DNA of 64,000 bases. It comes from Bromus sterilis. Lineage: Eukaryota > Streptophyta > Magnoliopsida > Poales > Poaceae. Positions 13,719 to 25,220 of the stretch are shown here, piece by piece. Position numbers and translations under genes: made by a program. Each line of letters begins with the position of its first letter. Within the stretch, counting starts at the first letter, position 1. The notes beneath the pieces were generated by a model, which saw only the letters and a list, made by a program, of their open reading frames with translations, was not told the DNA's origin and searched no databases. The DNA lies in assembly GCA_950022295.1 (NCBI GenBank), contig OX465599.1, positions 291,235,501-291,299,500 on the forward strand. The letters run 5' to 3'.

Positions 13719-15257
13719 ATTCTCCACCACTACAAAGAATTCTCGTCCCGAGAATTAAAAGTAGTGTAAGGGGCAAGGTTCCGGTTTCGCCTTCTAACAA
13801 ATCTTCTGGTCCTGGTTGTCGTACTCGAAGAAATTAATCCTGCACGTCGGGGCCTTCACTGCACGCATCGGTGCACCTCGTTGGGTTTTTCATCCTTTCT
13901 TCGAGGCTTCATCGCACTTACGAACAGGTTAAGAGGTAAATCTTAAGGGGTCGGATTGATACAAGATCAATCGAATGGGGTTGGTCAAGGGTATGGGGTA
14001 CAAAGTCTTTCCGAGTTTAAGCTCAGGGAAGTACATCGTGAGAAGTTTTAAGCGGATAGGCACGTATTCGATGTTGTTGACGGATGATGGGAAAAAGGGC
14101 CCAGATCATCAGGCGTAAGCACTGAGTCTGATATCGGACGGAATATCACAAGGTCGATGACAAGAGTCAGGTTTCGGTCATGTGGAACTGTGGCTTAGAG
14201 TGGTGGCATATCACGCGATCACGATACAAGGATTGTCATAGAAAAATTTGTCAGCTATGTCAGCAACAATGTCGGTACTAGGGGCAGTGGACGTTGAGAA
14301 CCATTTCCTGCTTGTTAATACGAGGCGGACCAATTGGCAAGGTTCTCGTCCCGGTGCTTACCGAAATGTCATCAACAATGGCAACAAGGTGTTACTGACG
14401 AGGTAGTACACCGAGGTGTTTACGTAAGCAGGGAATCATCGCTGCTCAGATATATATATCACAAGAAAGGTTAAACAGACCAATGGAAGGGAGAATTTAA
14501 TTGTCTGATTAATCAGACCAAAGGAAGAGAAAAGTGATGATACACAAGTAACACGTATATAGATTTCCCAAGGAAAGCAGAGCACGATATACATGACCAA
14601 GTTGTTTTGGCACGGAGCCAAGGGTTGTTGTCGATGATACGCAAATCATCGAGGGACAGGGATTGTATTTCACACGATGAATCCAATTGACACATGGAAC
14701 AGTCCATGTAAGATTAGCCAGATAATAACCCACGAAAAGGTCGAATGGTTCGCAAAGGATCCGATGTGATTATCGGCACTCAATCGGGAGGAGAAAGAAT
14801 GCAAAGGCATCGGGTGATGGAAGCATCGGAATAATTTGATGCTTAAGTACAAGGGAAACGTGTTTTCCCGATCGGGGGGTGGATGCAATCATCCATACGG
14901 ACTTATCGGTGGCAGGGAATTGCAAAGGCGATGAACACGTAGGTTCTCGGGAGTTTATCGGAGAGTAATCTTCGAAATCTTCAGGTGAAGCAAGCGATCA
15001 TCTTGGGTGAAGGGATCTCCGGGTAGATGCGTCCACGAGATCCTAATGTCAGAGTTAGCAAAATTTCCCGAAAGGATAAGAGGGTAGAATCCCAGAGTAA
15101 AGGTACGGAGAAAAGGATCCTAATACCACCAAGTTTGCGACATGGGCCGATAAGCCACACGACACTGTTAGTAAAGTAGTTTTGCAAAGACTAGACTCGA
15201 CTTCGACCAAGGAGTTGGAAGGGGGTGTCCTACAGGCAGTCGGCTCTGATACCAACT
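13719..15257 (-). mobile_element. E internal domain (non-coding) with PBS and PPT
   Basis: Only ~1.5 kb. On minus it starts with PBS TGGTATCAGAGC (15243-15254) and ends with the palindromic ATTCTCGGGACGAGAAT (plus strand 13739-13755) and PPT (plus 13719-13733, ATTCTCCACCACTAC). No ORF above ~75 codons and no retroelement protein motif. Counterpart of the D internal domain. Confidence 0.88.
15243..15254 (-). promoter_or_regulatory. E primer-binding site (initiator tRNA-Met)
   Basis: Minus strand TGGTATCAGAGC, 3 bp from the 5' LTR end at 15258. Confidence 0.92.
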
Positions 15258-18200
15258 TGTGACGACCCCAATATCAGACCGTGTACAACAATCATACACG
15301 CAAGGTACACGATCGAGATCAGGGACTCACAGTGAGATATCACAACACAACTCTACAAATAAAATAATACAAGCTGTTTAATACAAGCCAGGGGCCACGA
15401 GGGCTCGAATACAACAGCTCGAGAGCACAACATCAGCGGAAGCAATAGTATCTGCGTACAGACACAAGGGTACAAGGTTGCCTTAAGAAGGCTAGCACAA
15501 AAACAACACTCGATCGAAAAGGCAAGGCCTCCTGCCTGGGAACCTCCAAACTACTCCTGGTCAAAGGGGAACTCGACGTTGTAGAAGGCATCGGGGATCT
15601 TAACGTTGCGGTGGTCGGCATCGGGGATCTCCTGCTCCTGGACTCCAAGGCTCCAACGTCGACTGCAGCGGCCGATCAGGAAAAACAATAAAAGGGGAAA
15701 AATAAAACAGGTGAGTATCTAGCATACCCGCGAGTCTTACATCCGCTACGAAGCATTTATGCATTGTATCAAATGGAAAGGGGAGGCTGTATATAGTGGA
15801 CTGCAAGGTAGAAATCAGAATAAGGGTAAGAAGCTAGGCCTATCGAAGACTAGCATCTTCCGACGATGTCTTGCAGCATGAGGTAAGAATCAGCCAACAG
15901 TTTATATAAAGAATAAAGTAACAATGCAGCAGATGTTGCAGCAGCATTGTATAATAATAAGTTGTAATAATTAACAATTCCTCCGAGTTCACCTCCTCGA
16001 CATCCCAGCGAGGAAGAAAACCCGGAACCATACATTTTAATAATAATAGTTTGTAGTTGTAAGATCCAGCTTCAGCATAAAGCGTCCTGTTACCGTGGAC
16101 ACGGCTATCCGAATAGATTAATCTTCCTTGCAGGGGTGCACTTGTGTTACGCTACACGCACGGATCTCCAGGGTGGCGGGAACCTGGTTAGGGAACGCTC
16201 CACCGAGGCTATCCGACACTTCATAGCCCATCTTTCAAACTCAACAGAGAGGTCATCTGCCGGACTATATCCTATGTACGCGGGGCTTTGGACCTAACCC
16301 CGATGTACTCATGCACGGTGCGAGGCTGGCCGGTGAAGTTAAAGCAAATACAAATAAGACACCACCGCGCGAGAAAATAAGACAGCACCACTTCCCGGCG
16401 CAGGCCGCGGTACTGCTGACGTCTGAAGAGTTCTCGGACGACACAACGAAGCAGAGGAGCCCATAACTCGTAATTCCCACGGGTAGGTAGTGCGTACATG
16501 GCATATAGCCAACTCAAGACATCCACTGAACCATTAGTCATTTTAATTAACCTGCGTGACAACTGTTATCGTTGCCTCAAATTAACTGACCCGCGGACAA
16601 CGATAGCAGCCAGGACCACCAGTACATCGGTGCCTGCCCCGTTGTCCCACCAAGTCACTGCGGTTACCAACAAGGTGAACCGTCTCCTTACCTTGTCTCG
16701 CGTGTGCTCCTGGGGGAGCTCGACTTTCGTGGTTTGGTAACTCTCGCGGCCAACGATCAGGGGCCAAGCACACCGATACACTGGTCGTACCCTCCCTGTC
16801 GTCCCGTCGCAATACCACTCGCGGGCACCGTTGGGTTGCCCGACTTCTTACCTTTAAGGACACCAGTTGGTTCGAGTTCCTACCATTAAGTGAAACCAGG
16901 AGGTATCACCCTCGATGGCACACTTAAAAAGGTTTGACAGAGACATCAGCGGAATGAACTAAAGAGGTAAACCTCGTATCATCCCGGTGATGCTACGCTA
17001 CTGAGCCGACGAGAGTGAAATACGAGTCCATTCCACTCGTAAGCCAAACTCGAAGTGACACGGCAGAGTCTCACCGTTGTAGGTTCCCTAGGGCGTCTGC
17101 ATTGATCCGTACTTGTTGCAGTTGTAATATATCGTTCCCGCGATCACTCCCAAAGTGATCACGGCCCGCTATCCTAAACCTGGCTAACAATGTGCAGGGT
17201 TTACTTCTGAATAATGCATAAGTAATAATAGGCAGTATAGGATTAAAGGAAGGTACATCAAGGGCGACAAAAACAGGCTATGCAATTGATTAGGTAAGCA
17301 ACGTAGCAGTAGCAGTAACAATGCCTAGTGCAAGAAATGTACGGAAAGATAGGCGATATCTGGGGAAGAGAATGGCTCTGCTTTCCTGGAAGCTCGACGG
17401 TAGGGGTAGGGTCGCCGACGAAGTAGTCGTACTCAGCAGCGGTGTAGTCGGCGGCAGCGTCGATGTCTACTGGAGAATAAAGGGGGGAGAAACAATAAAT
17501 ACACAGCAATAATAGCAATACAAATTCAAGACAAGGCAAACGCGGTGTTGGCGGTGTTCCAACGCAGTGTTAAGTATTTTAGTCAGAGCGGGAATTTATC
17601 CGGGGATGACTCATCGGTACCGGTTGATTACCGGACCGATGATCCGGAGGGGGAAGGGTTCATGCCGGAGGTGTCGTGGACATCCGACAAACGTATGGAT
17701 GGTGTAACCGTGCTAGTTGAAACATTCCGAACAACTTTCGTGTTCGAAATAAATTCATCCGGGTACTTTAGCAGTACCGGACAATTTATCGGACAGTCCG
17801 TCCGGAGGGGGGTGGTTCGATGTTCGTCGTGTTAGAGGGGTGTGATAGACATACGGATAGCGTATTCGTATTTGATATATTTTTCTGATCAATTTTCATG
17901 TATAAAGTTTTTGAATCTGAGTTACGGTTTAAAAGTTATTGAATTTCAAAGTTTTAAATCAATTTAAATGATTTTTGGAATTTCTTTTATTATTAAAATA
18001 GAAACATTATCCACAAGTCTATCCAGAACAGTACTGACAGGTGGGACCCATATGTCAGCCTCTGGATAATTAAAACAATTACTTTATCTGTTTAATTAGC
18101 AGATGGGGTCCACATGTCATAGTCATATCATTTTAATTAAATCTAAAAGCAGTGGGACGCAGTTGTAAGTCACACAGGGGGGTTTATTTTTAACTTATTG

Positions 18201-19880
18201 TTTTAACTAACAAGGGGCCCCACTGGTCATACACATAGGGGTGTTAATCTGTTTAATCTTTACTTATGGTTTAATCAGGGACATGGGGCCCCATGTGGCA
18301 GTGAGGTTAGGGGGGGTTGATTAACCTACGGCTTACGCAGCCGTGCCCGCCGGTGAGAAAGGCACGGCGGCGAGGCCACGGCGGACTGCTCCGGCGACCA
18401 TTTGGCGAGCGGGAGGCTGGAATCGAACGCGCTAAGCATAGCGCATCCACTGGGGCCCGTCATGGTCAACGGGAGTGCCCACAACGACGGCTACGAAGGA
18501 CACCGGCGGCGGCCGGAGCCTGTGCTTGCGGGGACGGAGACATGGGCAACCATTTACAACGCGAGATGGGGGGAAACAAGCGCGTGCTCACCGTGAGTCC
18601 AATGGCGGGGTCGGGGAAGACGGGGAGGTGTTGTAGCGGTGGTAATCGACGACGAGGCGCGTCGCGGCCGGCAACAGGGAACGCCCCGATGCACGCAAGG
18701 CAGGGCGTCCCGGGAGAAATTGGTTGCGCAGGGGGATGTAGCCATGCATGGCGGCTCGCCTGGACAAGCTCTCCCACGCCGGGGAGCATGATGGCCACGG
18801 CGGATACGAAGACGCGGCCATGGCGGGCTCGGGCAAGGTGGAGAAGAAGAGGGCGAGGGGGAAGAGGGGAGTTAGCAGAGGGACCATGGGGTAGTTGGGC
18901 TCGCCCTTATCGCCTCCACGAGGGAGCAGGTGAGGGGGCAGGTGAGGGGGGGGTAGCTCGGCGCTCTGGCCATGGCCATGCTGCCACGGGAGGGGGAGCA
19001 GGTGAGGTGTTGGGGTGGGGGAGAGAGGAGAGAGGAGGGGGCTGGGCCCGGGTGGGCCTCGCCCCAGGCGGGATTAGGGGGTTTTCTATTTTTTTTCTTT
19101 GTTTTTCTTTCTTTTCTGTTTTAATTTATTCTAAATACTTTTGTATTTTTGTAAAATATGTAATAGGTTCCATAATTAGTGTTATGCTCCATTTCAGTGC
19201 TACAAAAAGTTTGAGGCATTTATAAATTCATTTGCATTTTGTTTTATTCAAAAAGATATTAAATGGCATTGTTTTGCTGCTGTTTTTATGTGTTTAACAT
19301 TTTTAAACATGGTAATAAAATCCCATTTCACTTTTAATATAGCCTACTGTTATTTAGGCATTTGATAAAATTGGTTTCACAAAATTTTTTGTTCATTTAA
19401 AATTTGCACTTGTTTATTTTATTCCATGGCAATTTAATAGTTTCCTAAAGCTATTGTTTTATTTCATTTATTATTCCCAAAACACTTTAACTAAAATAAC
19501 TAGTGCTATGATAACCATGGCCTAATGATTTCTAGGCATTATATAAATAGATTCCATCCTAAAGGTCCCACTATAGTTTTCATTTTCATTTTAAATTCCA
19601 TAAAAATTTCGATAACCCAACATTGGTTTCATAATCATCATTGCCTTGGGATTACTCTAATGACTAAGGATGAATTGGTTTAACCCAGATCAAGGTGATT
19701 GACATGCCTCCACAATTCGTGGAGCAAAGTTTTTTAATTTACCCAATTTGAAAATTTTATTCGGGTTGGAAATTGACAGAGCTATGATCAAAGGTGATCA
19801 AGGCTTGATCATCAACAGTAATGATCACTAACAGTGGGATCACTGTAGTGATTACTGTTACTGATTCTGAGGGTGTTACA
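15258..19880 (-). mobile_element. E 5' LTR
   Basis: 4623 bp uninterrupted copy, showing the F target site intact (GCGTCGCGGCCGGCAAC at 18658-18674). A 302-codon plus-strand open frame (18317-19225), antisense to the element, spans the GC-rich block but is Arg/Gly-rich low complexity without a domain, and is broken in the other LTR. Confidence 0.94.
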
Positions 19881-19885
19881 TCGAG

Positions 19886-21978
19886 CTTCCAGGCAAGCAG
19901 AGCCATTCTCTTCCCCAGCTATCGCCTATCTTTCCGTACATTTCTTGCACTAGGCATGGTTACTGCTGCTGCTACGTTACAATCCTATTCAATTGCATAG
20001 CCTGTTTTTGTCGCCCCTTGATGTACCTTTTCGTATCCTATGCTGCCTTATAAATATGTATAATATTCAGCAGTGAACCCTGCGCATTGTTAGCTAGGTT
20101 TAGAATAGCGGGCCTTGATCACTCTGGGAGTGAAAGCGGATTACAAATATTATAACTGCAACAGGTACGGATCAATGCAGACGCCCTAGGGAACCTACAA
20201 CGGCGACTTTCTGCCGAGTCGCTTCGAGTTTGACTTACGAGTGGACGGACTCGTATTTCACTCTCGTCGGCTCAGTAGCGTAGAATCACTGCGATGATAC
20301 GAGAATTTTCCTCTTTAGTTCATTCCGCTGATGTCTCTGTCGAACCTCTTCAAGTATACCATCGAGGGTGATTCCTCCTGGTTTCACTTGATGGTAGGCA
20401 CTCGAATCAACTGGTGTCCTTACAGGTAAGGAGTCGGGTGACCCAACGGTGCCCGCGCATGGTATCTTAGCGGAACGACAGGTCAGGTGTATTCCACCGG
20501 TGTGCGGCGGGCCTGGTACTGTTCGTGGCCGACAGGTATCCTGTTGTACGAAAGTCGAGCTCTTCGGAGCAAACGCGAGACAAGGTAAGGAGACGGTTCA
20601 CCTTGTTGGTAACCGCACGAGTTGGTGGGACGTCAGGGCAGGCACCGATGTTACTGGTGGTCCTGAATGCTGTCGTTGTCCGCGACTCATTTCAATAAGG
20701 GACAACGATAACGGTTGTCTCGACAGAAAATTAATAAAATGCTTAATGGGTTCGGCGGATGACTTGAGTAGCCTTTTGGCTTGTACGCACTACCTATACG
20801 TGGGATTACGCGTATGGACGCCTCCACGACGTAGCCTCGTTTGAAAGCTCTGAAATACCTCCAGTTCAGCATTGTGGCCGGGACTGATCGTCACCTGTGG
20901 TGTACGGATCTCCCGCCTCACACAGACCCGGAGTGCGAGGGGCGACGGCCCAAGAACCCCTTGCGCTTAGGACTTTAGACCGGCCGCGACCTCTCTGATG
21001 AGCCGTAGGATGGACTGCGCTGTGTCGGATAGCCTTGGTGGGGTGCACCCTAACCAGGTGTACGCCACCCTGGAGATTCGAGCGTGTAGTGTCACACTAG
21101 TGCACCCCTGCAGGGAGTTTAATCTATTCGAATAGCCGTGTCCACGGAAACAGGACGCTTTATGTTGAAGCCAGATCCTACTACTACAAACTACTACTAT
21201 TAAACTGTTGGTTCCGGGTTTTATTCCTCGCGGGGATGTCGAGGAGGAGACCTCGGAGGCATTGCTAATTCTTACAACTTATTATTATACAATGCTACAG
21301 CAACTTTTGCTCCATTGTTACTTTATGCTTTATATAAACTGTTGGCTATTCTTTCCTCATGTTGCAAGACTCGTTGGAAGATGCTAGTCTTCGTTAGGCC
21401 TAGCTTCTTATTCTTGCTCTGACTTTCTATCTTGCAGTCCACTATGTACAGCCTCCCTTTTACGTTTGATACAAATGCATAAATGCTTAGTAGCGGACGT
21501 AAGACTCGCGGGTATGCTAGATACTCACCTGCTTTATTTCCCCCCCCCCTTTTTTGTTTTGCCTAATCGGCCGCTGCAGTCGACGTTGGAGTCCAGGACC
21601 AGGAGATCCCCGATGCCGACCACCGCAACATGAAGATCCCCGATGCCTTCTTCGACGTCGAGTTCCCCCTTTGACCAGGAGTAGTTTGGAGGTTCCCAGG
21701 CAGGAGGCCTTGCCTTTTCGATCGTTGTTGATATTTGTGCTAGCCTTCTTAAGGCAACCTTGTATCCTTGTGTCTGTACTTAGATACTATTGCTTCCGCT
21801 AACTTTGTGCTCTCGAGCTGTTGTATTCGATCCCTCGTGGCCCTTGGCTTGTATTAAACAGCTTGTATTATCTTTATTTGTAGAGTTGTGTTGTGATATC
21901 TCACCGTGAGTCCCTGATCTCGATCGTGTACCTTGCGTGTATGATTACTGTACACGGTCCGATTTTGGGGGCGTCACA
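19886..21978 (+). mobile_element. D 5' LTR, second part
   Basis: Resumes after E and its TCGAG duplication (CTTCCAGGCAAGCAGAGCC) and ends GGGGGCGTCACA at 21978. Matches 27459-29549 of the 3' LTR in order. Contains the CCGTGTCCACGG palindrome shared with E and, as CCGTGGACACGG, with F. Confidence 0.93.
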
Positions 21979-21981
21979 AGT

Positions 21982-21992
21982 TGGTATCAGAG
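21982..21992 (+). promoter_or_regulatory. D primer-binding site (initiator tRNA-Met)
   Basis: TGGTATCAGAG, 3 bp after the LTR end. This is the classic tRNA-Met PBS of plant Ty3/gypsy and Ty1/copia elements. Confidence 0.93.
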
Positions 21993-22416
21993 TCGACTGC
22001 CTGTAGGACACCCCTTCCAACTCCTTGGTCGAAGTCGAGTCTAGTCTTTACAAAACTAGTTTACTAACAGTGTCATGTGGCTTATCGACCCATGTCGCAA
22101 ACTTGGTGGTATTAGGATCATTTTCTCCGTACGTTTACTCTGGGATTCTACTCTCTTATCCTTTCGGGAAATTTTGCTAACTCTGACATTAGGATCTCGT
22201 GGTCGCATCTACCCGGAGAGCCCTTCACCCAAGATGATCGCTTGCTTCACCTGAAGATTCCGAAGTTTCTCTCCAATAACTTCCCAGGAACCTACGTGTT
22301 CATCGCCTTTGCAATCCCCTGCCATCGATAAGTCCATATGGATAATTGCATCCACCTCCCGATCTGGAAATCACAATTCCCTTGTACTTAAGCATCGATT
22401 TATTCCGATGCTCCTA

Positions 22417-24068
22417 TGATGGCGCGAGGTTTGACGAGTGTAGTATTCTCTCCCTTCGTTGGTGAGCCCCAAGTGGAAGGCGTGATGCAGCACAGCAGCA
22501 AATTTCCCTCGGTAAAGATACCAAGGTTTGTCTCCAGTAGGACTCCAGAGATTATAAGTAGGTGTCAGAGGCGCAACTGACGCGGACCTCAACACAGACA
22601 CAGATAAATTTGTTCCCAACGAAGTTCAGAGAGGTTGTCAATCATTCCGGTCTTGTTGTTTACAAAGGATAAAACGCAAGGGATAATAATAGCAACTTGA
22701 AAGTAAATGAAGAAAAGTAAATATAGCGTGGAAACAATGATAAGGATATGGACCGGGATACGTGATGTTCGCTAGTGAGGTCTCTCTCCCAAAAGACGAT
22801 AAAATTGCTATGCGAGGTAAAGAAATTACAGAAAGGCAATTGACAGGATTATGAACGCACCGCAATGCTAACTATGCTACAAAAGAAAGGAAGAGGTTCA
22901 AAAGCACAGGCAGTACGCCAAGGTAAGTAGACTGAAATCCATCTGCATCTACTACTAATCATCCACCTTGAGATATCTATCCAGAACATCTCGCTGGTAT
23001 TAAGTTGCGAGCCCCACCCAAAGTGTAAACCCAAAGCAACAAACAACTGCATTAAAAAGAACTCTGCGTAAAGTAAACAATCCTTGTAACCGCGGTTACA
23101 AGCACCGTTGTTTTCCCCCTTGTGGCAACAGCACATCCCCTAGACTCATGTTTCTGTCACTCAAGCATGTCATCGGGGGGGGGGGGCATGAACCCACAAT
23201 CTAGCACAACGCTCCCTCTTGGAGTCACTATCTACTACTTGGCCAAAGCAATAAACAGCAACAGAGAACATGCAAGAATTACTTAGGAACGAAAATAGAA
23301 GAGATAAAAACCAAATATATTACTCTATCACAATCTGAACATAATCTCATAATCCACCAGATCCAATCAAACTCAACATTGCAATAGCAGAAATATTACA
23401 AAGGTGCCTCGATCATGTTGGGCAGCTCACGAGGTCTAAGCAATGAAGATCAAAGAGGGGAGGAGAAGATCACATAGCTACTGATCACGGACCCATGGTC
23501 CAAGGAAAACTACTCACGAGACATCCGAGGAGCATCCATGGTGGAGAGGAGACTCCCGGAGGTCAATCCTCCCTTCGGCAGGGTGCCGGAAAGAGGTCTT
23601 CTGGTGCTCCCGATCTTCGGAAGCGCGGCGGCGGCGGAACAGAGCCGAGTTCGCGGAATAGGGTTCTCTTTCTGGGGTTTTCCCGTGACGGGGGATAAAT
23701 AGGCGAAAGGGGGCAGCAGAGGTGGGCCAGGGGCCCCAGGCGCCCCCCTAGCGCGGCCAGGGGTGGGGCCGCGCTGGGTGGATGCCTGGGCCCCCTGGCT
23801 CCCCTTTGGCCCCTCCCGGGCACTTCTCGAAGCTTCTGTCACGCTGATTTTTTATCTGAATTTTCCCGAATTTTTCTGGCACTTTTTATATGGGGGAAAA
23901 CTGAAATAGAAAAACAGCAGAAAACAGGAACTGGCACTGGGGTGCACTGACTTAATAGGTTAGTCCAAATATGATCAAAAGTGTATGAAAGTGTATCTTG
24001 ATCATAGCAATATCACACAAAACATGCATGGAGCAAGCGGAAATTATAGATACGTTTTGGACGTATCA
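22417..24068 (-). mobile_element. G: solo A-type LTR (minus) in D internal domain
   Basis: 1652 bp, TGATGGCGCG...GACGTATCA, with perfect TSD TCCTA (22412-22416 / 24069-24073). There is no PBS, PPT or internal sequence, so it is a solo LTR left by LTR-LTR recombination. A TATA-like sequence on the minus strand is near 23694-23702 (GATAAATAG on plus). Confidence 0.95.
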
Positions 24069-25205
24069 TCCTATCATTCGATGTCTTTGAATTATTTCTC
24101 CTTCTGGTTGAATGCCAATACTCACATCAGATTCTTTGCGAACCAGCCGACCTTTGGTGGATTATTATCCGACTAATCTTACATGGGTTTTTCCATGTGT
24201 CAATCGGATTCATCGTGTGAAATACCATCCTTGCCCCTCGATGATTTGTGTTATCATCGACAACCTCCCTTGACTCTCTGCCAAAAGAACTTGGTTGAGT
24301 ATATCGTACTCTGCTTTCCCTTGGGAAAGATATGCACCTGATACATGTGTATAATCACGTTTTCCTTTCCATTGGTCTGTTTGATCAGACAATCACATTT
24401 TTTTCTTTATATTGGTCTGGTTAACCTTTCTTGGAATGTGACTTACCTAAGCAGTGATAATTCCTTGCTTAAGTAAATACTTCGGTGTACTACTCTGTCG
24501 ATACAACCTGTTACTATCATGGAAACCTTTAAATAACCACCTATGGACGAGAACCTTGCCAATTGGCCCGCCTCGTCTTAACAAGCAGAAAAATGTTCTC
24601 TTCGTCCCTTTCCCTTGGTACTGACGTGGTTGTCGACATCATTGACAAGCTATTCGCTAACAAACCTTGCGCCGTGACCGCATAAAATGTCACCACCCAT
24701 CTTATACAATGTGGGCCCATAACCCACAGTTCCACAGGATCGAAACCTGACTCTTGTCACATACCTTACGATATTCAGTCCGATATCAGACTCTTTGTTT
24801 ATACCTGATGCCCTGGACCCCTTTTCATCATCCATCATCGGCATCGAATGCATGTATATCCGCTTGTAATTCCCCATACCTTCTTTTGTGTCTCTCGATG
24901 CATTCCCCTGAGTTTATACTCGGAAGATGTTTTGTACCCCGTTTTCCTTCGGACAACCTCTGTTGATTAACAGGCTACCCATCTGACCCCCTCTAAATTT
25001 TCCTCCTAGCCTAATTGTAAGTACGATGGAGACCCCGAAGAAAGGAAAACAACTAGTCGAGATGCACTGTTGCAAGGAAATGAAGACATCAACGAGATGG
25101 ATTAAATTCATCGAGAAGGACAACAGAACCAGAAGATTCGTTAGAATACGAAACCGAAGATTTAACCCTTACACTACCTTATAATTCTCGGGACGAGAAT
25201 TCTTT

Positions 25206-25220
25206 GTAGTGAGGGAGATT
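25206..25220 (+). promoter_or_regulatory. D polypurine tract
   Basis: GTAGTGAGGGAGATT immediately precedes TGTAACAC of the 3' LTR. Confidence 0.82.

Larger units (their letters stand above)
4885..19880 (-). mobile_element. Element E: large-LTR non-autonomous retrotransposon, same family as D, opposite strand
   Basis: Perfect TSD TCGAG (4880-4884 / 19881-19885). Plus-strand ends are TGTGACGCC...GGGTGTTACA, the reverse of D. The 3' LTR is 4885-13718 (with F inside; ~4565 bp without it), the internal domain 13719-15257, and the 5' LTR 15258-19880 (4623 bp). The PBS on minus is TGGTATCAGAGC, read as GCTCTGATACCA on plus at 15243-15254. No coding capacity. Hand count of ~336 bp gives ~3.6% LTR divergence. 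E sits in a copy of its own family. Confidence 0.95.
21993..25220 (+). mobile_element. D internal domain (non-coding), carrying solo LTR G
   Basis: About 1.6 kb without G (22417-24073). No gag, protease or pol motif in any frame. It is colinear, in opposite orientation, with E's internal domain (shared blocks such as the ATCCGTATGG/tgcatccacc region and the freckled 24200-25000 segment). It ends with ATTCTCGGGACGAGAAT (25181-25197) and the purine-rich GTAGTGAGGGAGATT PPT. Confidence 0.88.

Noticed and set aside
18317..19225. 302-codon ORF in E 5' LTR
   Set aside because: GC-rich, Arg/Gly-rich low complexity, antisense to the element, not preserved in the other LTR, no domain.
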